Positions 51,613 through 60,787 are shown, counted from the first letter of the stretch. The stretch: 64,000 nucleotides of DNA from Pseudomonadota bacterium (GCA_023387815.1 JAEWHK010000079.1:77646-141645); one strand, 5' to 3'. The notes: generated by a model not told the origin, from the letters alone. Made by a program: numbers and translations.

Positions 51613-53720
51613 GCCACGCACAGATGAATGTCCATTCCCTGAATCCCTTATTCAATCCAGATTCTGTTGCCATTATTGGCGCTTCGTCGGATCCGACCAA
51701 ACTGGGCGGTCGCCCTATCCGGTTTCTGCTGGAGGCCGGATACGAAGGCGCCATTTATCCGATCAACAAACGGTCCGACACGATTCAGGGACTGAAAGCC
51801 TACCCTTCCCTGGCCGATATACCGGGTAAAGTGGATCAGGCAATCATTATTGTTCCGGCACCAGCAGCACTGGCCGCGTTACAGGAATGCATTGCCAAAA
51901 ACATCAAAATGGTTCAGGTGCTCAGTTCTGGCTTTTCCGAAGACGGAACCGAGGGCATAGAACGACAACAGGCGCTGGTTGAGCTGGCATCGCAGCACGG
52001 CGTGCGTTTGCTGGGTCCCAATTGTCTTGGTATTGTCAGCGTCAGGAACCGCTATTTCGCGACTTTCTCGACAGCTCTGGACGCCTTGACACCACAAGCA
52101 GGCGGAATCAGTTTTGCGACCCAAAGTGGTGCGTTCGGTTCCTGCGCTTATGCCCAGGCCATACAACGCGGACTGGGCATTGCGCGTATCGTTGCAACCG
52201 GCAATGAAGCAGATATCGACGTGACGGAATGCATCGATTTTCTGGCTTCGGATCCGCAGACCCGTGTGATCTGTGCTGCCATTGAGGGATGCCGGGACGG
52301 TAACCGCTTGCGTCGCGCACTGCTGAAAGCGGCTGCTGCGAACAAACCGGTGATTCTGATGAAAGTGGGAACCTCAGAAACCGGACAACGCGCAGTCGCA
52401 ACCCACACCGGCGCCATCGCCGGCAACGACAGAATATTCGACGTGGTATGTCAGGAATGTGGCGCCTGGCGTGCCATGTCCATCGAAGAAATGCTGGACA
52501 TTGCTTATGTGTGCAGCCAACTGCCACTGCCGGTAAACGATCAGGCCAGCATTATTACCGTATCGGGTGGAATCGGCGTGTTGATGGCGGACGACGCCGA
52601 GCGTTTCGGTATCGCGATTCCGGCCGTACCCACCGATCTGCAGCAAAAAATTCATGACGTTGTTCCATTTCTGGTTGGTGTCAACCCACTGGATACGACT
52701 GCGCAAATCGGTGCCATTGAGCAAGGCTTTCAGAAAGTGCTTGATCTGGTGATGTGCGAAACCGACTATGCGATTCATTTTGTCTACCTGGCACAGATCC
52801 CCTGCGATCCGGGCCGCTTCCTTCCTTTATTGGAAGACCTGGCTCGCCTTCGCAAACAGCATCCCGAAAGAATGATTGTTCTGGTGGGACCATCAGATGA
52901 CCGCCTGCGTGCTGAGCTGGAACAACAGGATTTGGTGATTTTTTCCGATCCCGGTCGGGCAGTTCGCGCCGTGGCCGCACTATGCGCAATCAAACGTCGA
53001 TGGATGTCGCTGCACCCGGGGCTGCCCAATTCTTCGCGGCCAGGCAAATCCCAACCCGACGCAAACAACCGGACCCTGAACGAACTGCAGGCCAAACGCC
53101 TGCTTGCCCGGTACGGCCTGTCGGTCCCTGTTGAAACATTGTGCAGTACTGCAGAAGAAGCCGTTGCCGCTGCAGACGCCGTCGGCTATCCGGTGGTGGC
53201 AAAGATTGTATCGCCGGACATCCAGCACAAAAGCGACGTGGGTGGCGTTCGACTGAATCTGCAAACCCACGGACAGGTGCAGGACGCCTTCCGAGCGTTA
53301 ATGGATATAGGCAAAAGCCTCGCTGGGAAGCCAGAGATAGAAGGAATCCTGGTCGCGCCAATGATCAAGGGCGGAATTGAAACCATCCTGGGCGTACACC
53401 ATGACCCCACGTTTGGTTCAATGGTTATGTTCGGACTGGGAGGCGTTGCCGTGGAGCTATATAACGACGTGGCCTTCGCTTCGGTACCCCTGACAGAAGA
53501 GCGGGCCGATCAGTTGATCCATTCAGTGCGGGCGTCCAGGCTGATGACGGGCTGGCGCGGCCAGAAGGCCGTTGACATCGCACAATTGAAAACCGCCATT
53601 CTGGCCCTGTCGGCATTTGCAGAAGACTGGGCCGATGTCCTGGAAGGCGTGGATATCAACCCTTTTGTCGTCATGGAATCGGACACCGCCTGCCTGGATG
53701 CAGTCATCTCGGTCAGGTGA
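51609..53720 (+). CDS. ADP-forming acyl-CoA synthetase (acetate-CoA ligase family)
   Basis: A 703-residue fusion of the alpha and beta parts of NDP-forming acyl-CoA synthetases. Residues about 10-130 form a CoA-binding Rossmann domain (NPDSVAIIGASSDPTKLGGRPIRFLLEAGYEGAIYPIN). Next come succinyl-CoA-ligase-like domains with PNCLGI and the phospho-histidine in AVATHTGAIAGNDRIF. The last 230 residues are ATP-grasp (NELQAKRLLARYGLSVPVE, GYPVVAKIVSPDIQHKSDVGGVRLNL, GVDINPFVV). It should activate the imported acid to its CoA ester for the two dehydrogenases. Confidence 0.93.
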   Translation: MSHAQMNVHSLNPLFNPDSVAIIGASSDPTKLGGRPIRFLLEAGYEGAIYPINKRSDTIQGLKAYPSLADIPGKVDQAIIIVPAPAALAALQECIAKNIKMVQVLSSGFSEDGTEGIERQQALVELASQHGVRLLGPNCLGIVSVRNRYFATFSTALDALTPQAGGISFATQSGAFGSCAYAQAIQRGLGIARIVATGNEADIDVTECIDFLASDPQTRVICAAIEGCRDGNRLRRALLKAAAANKPVILMKVGTSETGQRAVATHTGAIAGNDRIFDVVCQECGAWRAMSIEEMLDIAYVCSQLPLPVNDQASIITVSGGIGVLMADDAERFGIAIPAVPTDLQQKIHDVVPFLVGVNPLDTTAQIGAIEQGFQKVLDLVMCETDYAIHFVYLAQIPCDPGRFLPLLEDLARLRKQHPERMIVLVGPSDDRLRAELEQQDLVIFSDPGRAVRAVAALCAIKRRWMSLHPGLPNSSRPGKSQPDANNRTLNELQAKRLLARYGLSVPVETLCSTAEEAVAAADAVGYPVVAKIVSPDIQHKSDVGGVRLNLQTHGQVQDAFRALMDIGKSLAGKPEIEGILVAPMIKGGIETILGVHHDPTFGSMVMFGLGGVAVELYNDVAFASVPLTEERADQLIHSVRASRLMTGWRGQKAVDIAQLKTAILALSAFAEDWADVLEGVDINPFVVMESDTACLDAVISVR

Positions 53721-53763
53721 AAAATCGCTATAATCACGCCTGAACTTCTATTGAGGCTTTTAT

Positions 53764-54378
53764 ATGGCATCCAGAGACCCCGACCGGCGACAAAAAATCA
53801 TCGAAGCGTCGCGACGTCTCTTCGCCCGATATGGTTACAGCGGCGCATCCATCAGCATGATCGCCGCTGAAACAGGTCTGACCAAAGCCGCGCTTTATCA
53901 TCATTTTCCAAGCAAGGAAGCCATCTATCGCGCCAGTTCCACAACCGGCATGGACGAACTGCTGTTTGCCGTCACGCAGGCCATCTCGGTGGTATCGGGT
54001 ACAGCCGAAGACCGATTACGTGCCTACATGCATGCCTCGGTTGATCGATACGAAAAACATCAGGATAGCTGGATGTCCGGATCAGCATTGTTCTGGTCTG
54101 CCGCGTCGGAAGAAGCTCGCGCGCAGATACTGCAAGTGCGCGACGCCTATGAAGATATGCTGAAGCAAATCATTCAGGATGGCATTGACGAGGGTCTGTT
54201 CAGGCCGGACATTGAAGTGAGACTATCCAGCAAATTTCTGCTGTCGGTACTCAACCAGTTACCCAAATGGTACAAAAGCGACGGGAAATATAGCGCGGTC
54301 CAGATTATCGATATTTATCTGGACACCTACCTGAACGGAGTGCGGGTCGGGAAGGTGGCGCCACGCAAGAGCAAATAG
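53764..54378 (+). CDS. TetR/AcrR-family transcriptional regulator
   Basis: A 204-residue repressor-type protein. The N-terminal helix-turn-helix is RQKIIEASRRLFARYGYSGASISMIAAETGLTKAALYHHFPSKEAIYRA. The rest is a helical ligand-binding domain ending in a basic tail (RVGKVAPRKSK). It is the last gene of the Bug-acyl-CoA operon, 43 bases after the synthetase. By the usual pattern it would bind an acyl-CoA or free acid and release the operon promoter; a TetR-like palindrome is found there at 46441-46458. No such palindrome is seen directly before its own gene. Confidence 0.93.
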   Translation: MASRDPDRRQKIIEASRRLFARYGYSGASISMIAAETGLTKAALYHHFPSKEAIYRASSTTGMDELLFAVTQAISVVSGTAEDRLRAYMHASVDRYEKHQDSWMSGSALFWSAASEEARAQILQVRDAYEDMLKQIIQDGIDEGLFRPDIEVRLSSKFLLSVLNQLPKWYKSDGKYSAVQIIDIYLDTYLNGVRVGKVAPRKSK

Positions 54379-54432
54379 TTGCCGCAATGCCCTCAGCAGC
54401 TTAACATTGACCTTTATTGCAAAGGAAATATT

Positions 54433-54870
54433 ATGCATAAAGGCCAATGCTTATGCGGAGCGGTAAAGGTATCAACCGCGAAACCGGTAGATAAAGTCAG
54501 AGTCTGTCACTGTAGTCTGTGCCAGAAATGGCATGGCGGCCCTGGCTTCAATGTGGCCTGCGGCAGTGACCTGCATATTGAAGGCGCGGACGCAATATCA
54601 ACTTATGCGCACTCCCCTGCTGGTGAACGAACCTTTTGTAAGCACTGTGGCACGCATCTTTTTTATCACGCATTCAATCTGTCTACCTATTTCGTATCTG
54701 CATCCCTTTTCGAAGAAAGCAAACATGCGACGCTGACCATTCAATTCTATACAGACAGCAAACCAGAATATTATAATTTTGTTGAGCGAACGGGGATGCT
54801 GACTGAGCAGGATATCGCAAGGAATAAGCGATTCAGTTCCGATGATTCCTGCGATCACAGATGCGATTAA
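54433..54870 (+). CDS. GFA-family (CENP-V-like) zinc protein
   Basis: A 145-residue protein with the zinc cysteines of the GFA family: GQCLCGAVKV, VCHCSLCQKWHGG and RTFCKHCGTHLFYH. The family was named for glutathione-dependent formaldehyde-activating enzyme, but most members have no proven reaction. The ATG at 54433 is preceded by AAAGGAAA; the frame open from 54379 begins at the TetR stop and has no ribosome site. It stands alone between the TetR gene and a FUSC gene. Its GC content looks lower than its neighbours, which might mean a later arrival. Confidence 0.88.
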   Translation: MHKGQCLCGAVKVSTAKPVDKVRVCHCSLCQKWHGGPGFNVACGSDLHIEGADAISTYAHSPAGERTFCKHCGTHLFYHAFNLSTYFVSASLFEESKHATLTIQFYTDSKPEYYNFVERTGMLTEQDIARNKRFSSDDSCDHRCD

Positions 54871-54951
54871 ATATCAGCCCCCCGTTTCCTGTATCGCAGG
54901 GCGAATCCAGCCTCTGATATATTTCACATGACATGACAACGATTATCGCCG

Positions 54952-56844
54952 ATGCTGCAAAGTTCACCGCCTCCCCAGCCGCCTGTTTTTAGCCTGACCT
55001 CACTTTTTCGATTGCGGCCTGCCGGCCGACGCTGGCCATTTGCCGCTCGCGCCGCGATATGTATGGGGGTACCGGTTCTGGCCGGATGGCTGTCGGGCAA
55101 TCTGGCCGCCGGTCTCGTTTCCACGCTCGGCGCCTTTACCGTACTTTATGGAAGTGACCGCCCCTTTATTAACAGAGCAATCTATCTGGCTGTCATTGCC
55201 CTGTGCTTTGCACTGGCTGTCATGTTGGGGGTCTGGGCCGCGGAAACACCTCTCTTCGTGGTTCCGGTCATTGTCATTATCGCCATGACTTCAACCTTCC
55301 TCTGTAATGCCCTCAGGACAGGGCCGCCGGGCGCCTATATGTTTGCGCTTAGCTGTGCAGCAGGGACCAGCATTCCTACCGGTCATTTGTCGATACTGCA
55401 GGTGGGGCTGCTCGTTTTTGCGGGCGGCGCTTTTGCATGGCTGGCACATATGGTCGGCATGTTTTTTCACCCACAAGGCCCGGAACGCGCGGCTGTCATC
55501 ACCGCTGCAAACACCACCGCCAATTTTGCGAAGGCAATCAATACCCCCGAAGAAGACAAGGTTCGCCATCATGCCGCCCTGGCGCTACACCAGGCGTGGG
55601 CGGCACTCGTCAGTCACCAGCCGTCCCGGCTGCGACCCAGCCCTGCTGTGCGCAGACTCCGTGCGCTCAATCGACAATTGCATCTGTTATTTGCCAGCTT
55701 ATTGAATATTTCCGGACCAGGCGATGCGTCCATTAAGCACATCGCGAGCGAAGCGATCGACATCGCCGACAAGGCAAAATCAAAGAAAGAGAAAGATGAA
55801 CCGACCCAACCTGATGTCATCCCGCTAGGTCATCACAGTCCGCTGGAAACCATACGAGACAATCTCAAGCTCTCTTCCCCACCTCTGTTGGCAGCCATTC
55901 GCGTTGGTATTGCAACTGCGATTGCCGGCGCTCTGGGCATGAAGCTGGGTCTGGAACGCGCCTACTGGGTAATGGCCTCAGCCGTACTGATTCTGCATCA
56001 GGGACTCAACTGGAAGCGCAGCCTGCAGCGCGGTGTTGAGCGGATGGTGGGCACCTTGATAGGTCTGTTGCTGGCCGGAGGCGTTCTTGCCATTTATCCA
56101 CAAGGTCTGTGGCTGGTTATTACGCTCATGATATTGCAGTTCAGCATTGAAATGCTCGTCGTTCGAAATTATGCGTTTGCCGTCATCTTCATTACCGCCG
56201 CGGCATTGACCATTGGTACGGGAGGCGAACCGACACCAAACATCGCGCACCTGCTTTGGGTCAGGGCCTCGGATACGCTCATCGGCTGTGTGGTAGGCCT
56301 TGTAATTCTGGCAGTGAGTTCGCTGTTCATCGCAGAAACGCGGATTCCCCGGGAACTGGTGAGCACGCTCTCCACAATAAAAAAAGTGCTTTCCTTCGCT
56401 GCCAGAGGCGATGTCACTTCTGTCGACGCCCGGCGTTTACGGCGGGATCTGCAACACCGCAGCATCACGTTGCTGCAGACTTACGATACCTGCATCGATT
56501 CAACCCCAAAGCGCCGCAATATGGCAGAACACTCATGGCCCACTGTGATTGCTACGCAGCGCCTTGCCTATCGTGTACTCGCCGTGTGCTGGTCACTCGA
56601 GGCTAAGGCTGACGACACAGACAGAGTTCAAACCGCGCGCACTCTGTTCGGCCCTCAGGGTGAACAGGAGATCGGAGAGGCACTACTGGATTTGTCCAAC
56701 GCCATTCGCTCCGGCACCAGAGCCGCCCCACTTGCGCGCTTACCAGACTTTATCTCAATTGAAATGCAGAATCTGAGGGATTCACTGGTTGCCGTAGGCA
56801 GAAATTCGCGTGACCCGTCGAAGACAGCGGAAGAACTCACTTAG
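54952..56844 (+). CDS. FUSC-family inner-membrane protein (fusaric-acid resistance/YccS-like)
   Basis: A 630-residue membrane protein with two sets of helices, each followed by a cytoplasmic part. The first set covers about residues 28-165 (AARAAICMGVPVLAGWLSGNLAAGLVSTLGAFTVLYGSDRPFINRA). The second covers about 320-465 (AAIRVGIATAIAGALGMKLGLERAYWVMASAVLILHQGLNWKRSLQRGVERMVGTLIGLLLAG). The YWVMASAVLILHQG and RGVERMVGTLIG phrases are diagnostic for FUSC_2-type proteins linked to efflux of aromatic acids. No partner adaptor gene is next to it. It is convergent with hipA, 37 bases away. No clear ribosome site precedes the ATG. Confidence 0.88.
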   Translation: MLQSSPPPQPPVFSLTSLFRLRPAGRRWPFAARAAICMGVPVLAGWLSGNLAAGLVSTLGAFTVLYGSDRPFINRAIYLAVIALCFALAVMLGVWAAETPLFVVPVIVIIAMTSTFLCNALRTGPPGAYMFALSCAAGTSIPTGHLSILQVGLLVFAGGAFAWLAHMVGMFFHPQGPERAAVITAANTTANFAKAINTPEEDKVRHHAALALHQAWAALVSHQPSRLRPSPAVRRLRALNRQLHLLFASLLNISGPGDASIKHIASEAIDIADKAKSKKEKDEPTQPDVIPLGHHSPLETIRDNLKLSSPPLLAAIRVGIATAIAGALGMKLGLERAYWVMASAVLILHQGLNWKRSLQRGVERMVGTLIGLLLAGGVLAIYPQGLWLVITLMILQFSIEMLVVRNYAFAVIFITAAALTIGTGGEPTPNIAHLLWVRASDTLIGCVVGLVILAVSSLFIAETRIPRELVSTLSTIKKVLSFAARGDVTSVDARRLRRDLQHRSITLLQTYDTCIDSTPKRRNMAEHSWPTVIATQRLAYRVLAVCWSLEAKADDTDRVQTARTLFGPQGEQEIGEALLDLSNAIRSGTRAAPLARLPDFISIEMQNLRDSLVAVGRNSRDPSKTAEELT

Positions 56845-56881
56845 TATTGAGGTTAAAGTTTGTATTGTCGTCGTGAGCAAT

Positions 56882-58240
56882 TTATGGCTTTGGCCGCCTG
56901 TCACTGGCATGCGAAAGAGCACTTCTCCGACGACGTCGAGTAGACGCATTCTCTGCGGCTTTGAGAGATTGATCAATAAGATCCGGTTTATTGACGATCG
57001 ACGCCGCAAATTGGAAGCTGAGGTATTGCCTGGTCTGACAGAACTCTTTATTCACACCGGCTTCAAGCATATCTGGGAGCCAGCGCTCGTGTATAGTTCG
57101 CGCGGATTCAAGTAGCCAGTCTGCAGACTCGGCAACATTCAGACCAAAAAATGGCGCAGACATTATCAGTTGCTCAATCCCTGCCTGTTGCTTCCCGTCT
57201 TTAGAAACAGACATCGCTAAAACAGGCCCCACGTCTGGCTGCAGTGTCAAAAGAGGAACAATATCAAAAGCGGGAGATAAAGACCAAGTATCTCCAATTC
57301 TGATGAAACCATGATTTTTTGGGTGATCATCGACGTTGTTTATCAGAGCGTTAAACGCCATACGGCGCCAAAGCTCACGAATATCTTCATCGGGCACCCC
57401 TATTCTTCTGGCATTGTCTGCCAACACGATATACGACCTTCCTGGGTCGCCTCTTAATATGCCAATATCCAATCCCAATACTGTCTGCGCGCTCATGTAT
57501 GGAATGCGCTGCCCGGATACCCCAACGCGATCAAACCGTTTGACAAATAGTGCTTCGTGCTGATTTTGGGAACGAAATAATTCAACTTCTGAAACGGTCA
57601 GGCCACAAGCAGTAGCTAAACGCATGGCAACCATTTCCCTTGCCGGCATGTGAGGGGCATCGCCTCTGTCCTGCAGCTTGGCCAACCAAAGTTCACCGCC
57701 TTTTTCTATGGTTAATTTTGGGCGCTCGCCGCCCATACTTGTACCAATATCGTAAATTTGATGGATTGCATGACTAGCCTTACGTTCTGCAGACAAGCTA
57801 GATAGGGCACTGATCAGAATGTCAGAGCCTGGAGGTGAGGACGATGCTAATTTCGCTTCGATATCATCACAAATCTCGATGGCACCTACGCTATCTCCCA
57901 TTGATCTTTCCAGAAGATCCATTTCATTCAAAGGGCCGTCGACTGTACCATAACGAAAATTTAAAAGATCACGTCCATACCCCTCAGGACAAACGTCCCT
58001 GAAAACGCCAAAAAGCCCACCTTTCAAACGTGATTTATATTGTTTATTCGGATGTGTCTGACTGAATTTGAGTTTTCGAGGGTCGAGACTAAACGCTCTA
58101 TCGTGTTTTAAATAGCCTGAATCATAAGAGAAATATCCGACTTCTCCACCAGAATTTTGTCTGACTTCAAAGGTACCGGCGAGGACAGGATCTTTTGAGT
58201 CTGGCAACCATACCCACACGGGTTTAGTATCTGAACTCAT
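56882..58240 (-). CDS. hipA: HipA-family serine/threonine kinase toxin
   Basis: A 452-residue kinase toxin. The phosphate-binding loop is GTSMGGERPKL (166-176), the ATP lysine K188 in WLAKLQD, the catalytic site NNVDDHPKNHGF (301-312) and the metal site SPAFD (322-326). The N-terminal subdomain (VLAGTFEVRQNSGGEVGYFSYD, KGGLFGVFRDVCPEGYGRDLL) is intact, so the toxin appears active. E. coli HipA phosphorylates glutamyl-tRNA synthetase; other HipA proteins hit other targets, so the target here is open. The C-terminus ends in a basic tail (STRRRRRSALSHASDRRPKP) longer than usual. Its start overlaps hipB by 4 bases. Confidence 0.9.
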   Translation of the reverse strand: MSSDTKPVWVWLPDSKDPVLAGTFEVRQNSGGEVGYFSYDSGYLKHDRAFSLDPRKLKFSQTHPNKQYKSRLKGGLFGVFRDVCPEGYGRDLLNFRYGTVDGPLNEMDLLERSMGDSVGAIEICDDIEAKLASSSPPGSDILISALSSLSAERKASHAIHQIYDIGTSMGGERPKLTIEKGGELWLAKLQDRGDAPHMPAREMVAMRLATACGLTVSEVELFRSQNQHEALFVKRFDRVGVSGQRIPYMSAQTVLGLDIGILRGDPGRSYIVLADNARRIGVPDEDIRELWRRMAFNALINNVDDHPKNHGFIRIGDTWSLSPAFDIVPLLTLQPDVGPVLAMSVSKDGKQQAGIEQLIMSAPFFGLNVAESADWLLESARTIHERWLPDMLEAGVNKEFCQTRQYLSFQFAASIVNKPDLIDQSLKAAENASTRRRRRSALSHASDRRPKP

Positions 58241-58557
58241 TTCGCCCTCCGTTTTCTTATGCGCTTTGGAACATCATCAAGGCGGTCTAAAAGAATTGAG
58301 TCGTCGCTGCGTACTGAAGCAATTAAGCTAAGATCAGACAAGATATCCAACCCCCATAGCACCCTGGCAATGGCACCAATTGAAGTACCAGGCTCACCAC
58401 GTTCAATTGCGGTAATCGTTGAAATGCCTAGCCCAACCTGTTCTGCCAATTCCGCCTGGGTCATGTCGGCAAGTCGACGACGTAAAGCGATCCTCTGCCC
58501 TAATTCGACGAGCATTTGGTCAACTTCAACAGGAAGAGGGTAGAATCGGGCGGCCAT
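58237..58557 (-). CDS. hipB: HipB-like antitoxin (XRE/Cro helix-turn-helix)
   Basis: A 106-residue DNA-binding antitoxin. The helix-turn-helix spans about residues 15-70 (LGQRIALRRRLADMTQAELAEQVGLGISTITAIERGEPGTSIGAIARVLWGL). A charged tail ends in RKRRAK. It would bind HipA and repress the operon. The region upstream (58558-58620) is very AT-rich and holds two perfect palindromes, likely operators. The pair has lower GC than the flanking genes, as toxin-antitoxin modules that move between genomes often do. Confidence 0.9.
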   Translation of the reverse strand: MAARFYPLPVEVDQMLVELGQRIALRRRLADMTQAELAEQVGLGISTITAIERGEPGTSIGAIARVLWGLDILSDLSLIASVRSDDSILLDRLDDVPKRIRKRRAK

Positions 58558-58569
58558 ATTTAAACATTG

Positions 58570-58611
58570 TTATTGCAATAATAATATCACTTAATTATTG
58601 TTAAAACAATA
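58570..58611. promoter_or_regulatory. Two palindromes upstream of hipBA, candidate HipB operators
   Basis: TTATTG|CAATAA at 58570-58581 and TATTGTT-AA-AACAATA at 58596-58611 are both perfect inverted repeats, about two and a half helical turns apart, sharing the TATTG half-site. They sit in the AT-rich promoter just before hipB. This is the usual arrangement for cooperative HipB autorepression. Between here and 58802 I see no gene. Confidence 0.6.
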
Positions 58612-58802
58612 TTTACGAATAACATACATCATTATCAGCGTGGCCCTCTCACTAATTATCAGTCTCGCCCTCCCTCCAATCTCACTCTATTGAGCACGAG
58701 AGGATACAGCGATCACCCGTCATTTCGTTGAGCGCCGTAAAAATTTAGAATGCAGTTGTGCATTCACACCCGGATAGTCTATGCAATCAATCTGATGGAC
58801 AC

Positions 58803-59696
58803 CTAAGCTAGCTGCTGCTCGCGCAAAAACGCCGTAATCGTTTCCTGAAAAGGCGTGGTCGGACGCCCAATCAATCGGGCAAGTGCGCCGCCGTTATCGA
58901 ACAGTGCGCCTTTGGCCACGCCTGCATCGGTGTCCGACAGAATCGTGGCAACGATCTCGGGTGTGCCGTCATTTAGCAGCGTTGTCTTGAACGCTTCCGG
59001 CGCCATGTCCTGATACGTCATCGACTTGCCTGATACTTCTTTCACTACCGCAGCCAAATCTTCCAACGTGAAAGAAGCATCGCCTGCCAGTTCATAGATA
59101 CGGCCTGCGTGATCTTCACCTGCCAGTACGACCGCCGCGGCTCGTGCATAATCAGCGCGCGCCGCAGAAGAGATACGCCCTTCTCCCGCCGCGCCAATCA
59201 GGGAGCCTTTTTTGAAAGCGTCGGGCAAACGCCACGTATAGACTTCCGTATACCAACCATTGCGCAATAACACAAATGGAATACCCGATTCAGCCAGAGC
59301 CGCTTCGGTATCACGGTGCTCCTCAGCAAGGTACAACGGCGACGAGTCCGCACGAAGTATGCTGGTATAAGCGATCAAACCGACGCCAGCTTCCTTTGCG
59401 GCTGTAATAACGTTTCGATGTTGTTCCTTGCGACTACCCACTTCGCTGCCGGACACCAGAAGCAGACGATCGATACCCTCAAAGGCGCTCTTCAGGGTTT
59501 CCGGACGGGCATAATCTGCGATACGAACCTCTACACCCTTTTGACGGAATGCATTTGCCGCCGCCTCACTTTTGGCGGGATCACGCATGCCCGCGACGAT
59601 ATTGCTTGCTGGCACCGTCTCGAGCAGTGCATCGATGACATGCCCACCGAATTGGCCGGTAGAACCGGTAACAAAGAGTTTGGATGTGGCTGACAT
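58803..59696 (-). CDS. NmrA/QorB-like NAD(P)-binding oxidoreductase
   Basis: A 297-residue atypical short-chain dehydrogenase. The nucleotide-binding loop is LFVTGSTGQFGGHVIDALL, followed by VAGMRDPAKSEAAANAFRQKGVEVRIADY and FEGIDRLLLVSGSEVGSRKEQHRNVI, as in E. coli QorB (YtfG) quinone reductase. The C-terminal part (FTLEDLAAVVKEVSGKSMTYQDM) is normal. It is divergent from an HxlR gene, the same pairing as ytfG-ytfH in E. coli, which supports a quinone- or electrophile-response role. GGAAAC serves the ATG. Confidence 0.9.
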   Translation of the reverse strand: MSATSKLFVTGSTGQFGGHVIDALLETVPASNIVAGMRDPAKSEAAANAFRQKGVEVRIADYARPETLKSAFEGIDRLLLVSGSEVGSRKEQHRNVITAAKEAGVGLIAYTSILRADSSPLYLAEEHRDTEAALAESGIPFVLLRNGWYTEVYTWRLPDAFKKGSLIGAAGEGRISSAARADYARAAAVVLAGEDHAGRIYELAGDASFTLEDLAAVVKEVSGKSMTYQDMAPEAFKTTLLNDGTPEIVATILSDTDAGVAKGALFDNGGALARLIGRPTTPFQETITAFLREQQLA

Positions 59697-59708
59697 TTTC
59701 GTTTCCTT

Positions 59709-59727
59709 TAGTCTTTAATTGAGACTA
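59709..59727. promoter_or_regulatory. Inverted repeat between NmrA-like and HxlR genes
   Basis: TAGTCT at 59709-59714 and AGACTA at 59722-59727 form a perfect repeat with a 7-base spacer, 12 bases upstream of the reductase start. TAGTATAAT nearby (59731-59739) could be the -10 region of the HxlR gene. A half-site of the form TAGT-N-ACTA is typical of HxlR-type regulators, so this is the likely operator for the pair. Confidence 0.5.
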
Positions 59728-59786
59728 GGTAGTATAATGAGACCGAATTCAAGCGTAAAGAAGGCAGAATTTTGGGACAAGGTGAG

Positions 59787-60191
59787 ATGACAGTAACCAC
59801 ATGTGCATCAGTCAGCGGCGAACCCTCGGGCCGTAAGCAAGATGAGTCATTTGACTCCAAATGTCCGGTGCGGGATGTTCTGGATCGCATCGGCGACAAG
59901 TGGTCGACTCTCGTGCTGCTTACGCTGGCCAATGACCCTCATCGCTTCAGCGCACTTCAGCGGGCAATTCCTGACATATCCAAGCGAATGTTGACGCAAA
60001 GTTTGCGTGATCTGGAGCGCGACGGATTAATCGCGCGACAGGTATTCCCGACCAAGCCACCCAGCGTCGAATACAGCCTGACTTCTCTGGGTAAAACCAT
60101 TCTTGACCCACTGGCCGTTCTGGTGCAGTGGGCTGATGACCACCATGCCGAGATCAAAGGCGCAAGGATGACATATGATGCGGCGTTGTGA
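59787..60191 (+). CDS. HxlR-family transcriptional regulator (YtfH/QorR-like)
   Basis: A 134-residue winged-helix regulator. The HxlR core is CPVRDVLDRIGDKWSTLVLLTLANDPHRFSALQRAIPDISKRMLTQSLRDLERDGLIARQV with a wing in PPSVEYSLTSLG. The cysteine in SKCPVRDV sits where thiol-sensing HxlR proteins (QorR, YodB) carry their reactive cysteine. Start at 59787; a TTG at 59772 is possible and would add five residues. It is divergent from the NmrA-like reductase gene and most likely represses it until an electrophile or quinone is present. Confidence 0.9.
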   Translation: MTVTTCASVSGEPSGRKQDESFDSKCPVRDVLDRIGDKWSTLVLLTLANDPHRFSALQRAIPDISKRMLTQSLRDLERDGLIARQVFPTKPPSVEYSLTSLGKTILDPLAVLVQWADDHHAEIKGARMTYDAAL

Positions 60192-60205
60192 GTACTTGAA
60201 TTAGT

Positions 60206-60787
60206 TTAACTGTCTTCCAATGTTTGATGCGCATGCACCCTTGACGTAACAACCAGTACCTCGGCTTCCTCTTCACTTATTGTTGTGATTTTATGAGGCA
60301 ATTCGGAATCAAAATAAATACTATCTCCGACACCCAGGTCAAAGCTTTTCGTGCCCACGGTGATACTTACGGTTCCACGAATGACAAACATGAATTCTTC
60401 CCCAGGATGAGGAAATGACACGGGTTTTGCCTCATTGATCTTCGGCGGATACATCACAAACGGATTCATCGATTTGATGACTCGTTTTCCTGCAACGGCT
60501 TCGTAACGGAACCCATGTTCCTGACCCCGTTGGTCCAATGGCGTTCGTTCATTATGTCGCACGACACACGCAATGTCGTCTTCTTTTTGATCAACGCCGA
60601 TGAGTTCAGAAACACTGAGTTTATATGCATCTGCGAGTTTGAGTACTGTCGATATGGATGGCTCGCTGACACTACGCTCCAGTTTGGATAAATAGCTTTT
60701 TGTGAGTCCTGTTCTTTGAGCCAGCATCTCCAGAGATAACTGAGATTGTCGGCGAAGAGCCTTAAGTCGATATGGAAGATCCGTCAT
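60206..60787 (-). CDS. XRE-family regulator with C-terminal cupin domain
   Basis: A 193-residue regulator. The helix-turn-helix is at residues 5-60 (YRLKALRRQSQLSLEMLAQRTGLTKSYLSKLERSVSEPSISTVLKLADAY). The cupin domain is at about 110-185 (FPHPGEEFMFVIRGTVSITVGTKSFDLGVGDSIYFDSELPHKIT). Proteins of this build (PuuR/SutR-like) bind a small acid or amine in the cupin barrel. It is divergent from a Bug-GST-aldolase group and is separated from it by 204 bases holding a palindrome (60941-60953), so it probably governs that group. Confidence 0.92.
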   Translation of the reverse strand: MTDLPYRLKALRRQSQLSLEMLAQRTGLTKSYLSKLERSVSEPSISTVLKLADAYKLSVSELIGVDQKEDDIACVVRHNERTPLDQRGQEHGFRYEAVAGKRVIKSMNPFVMYPPKINEAKPVSFPHPGEEFMFVIRGTVSITVGTKSFDLGVGDSIYFDSELPHKITTISEEEAEVLVVTSRVHAHQTLEDS

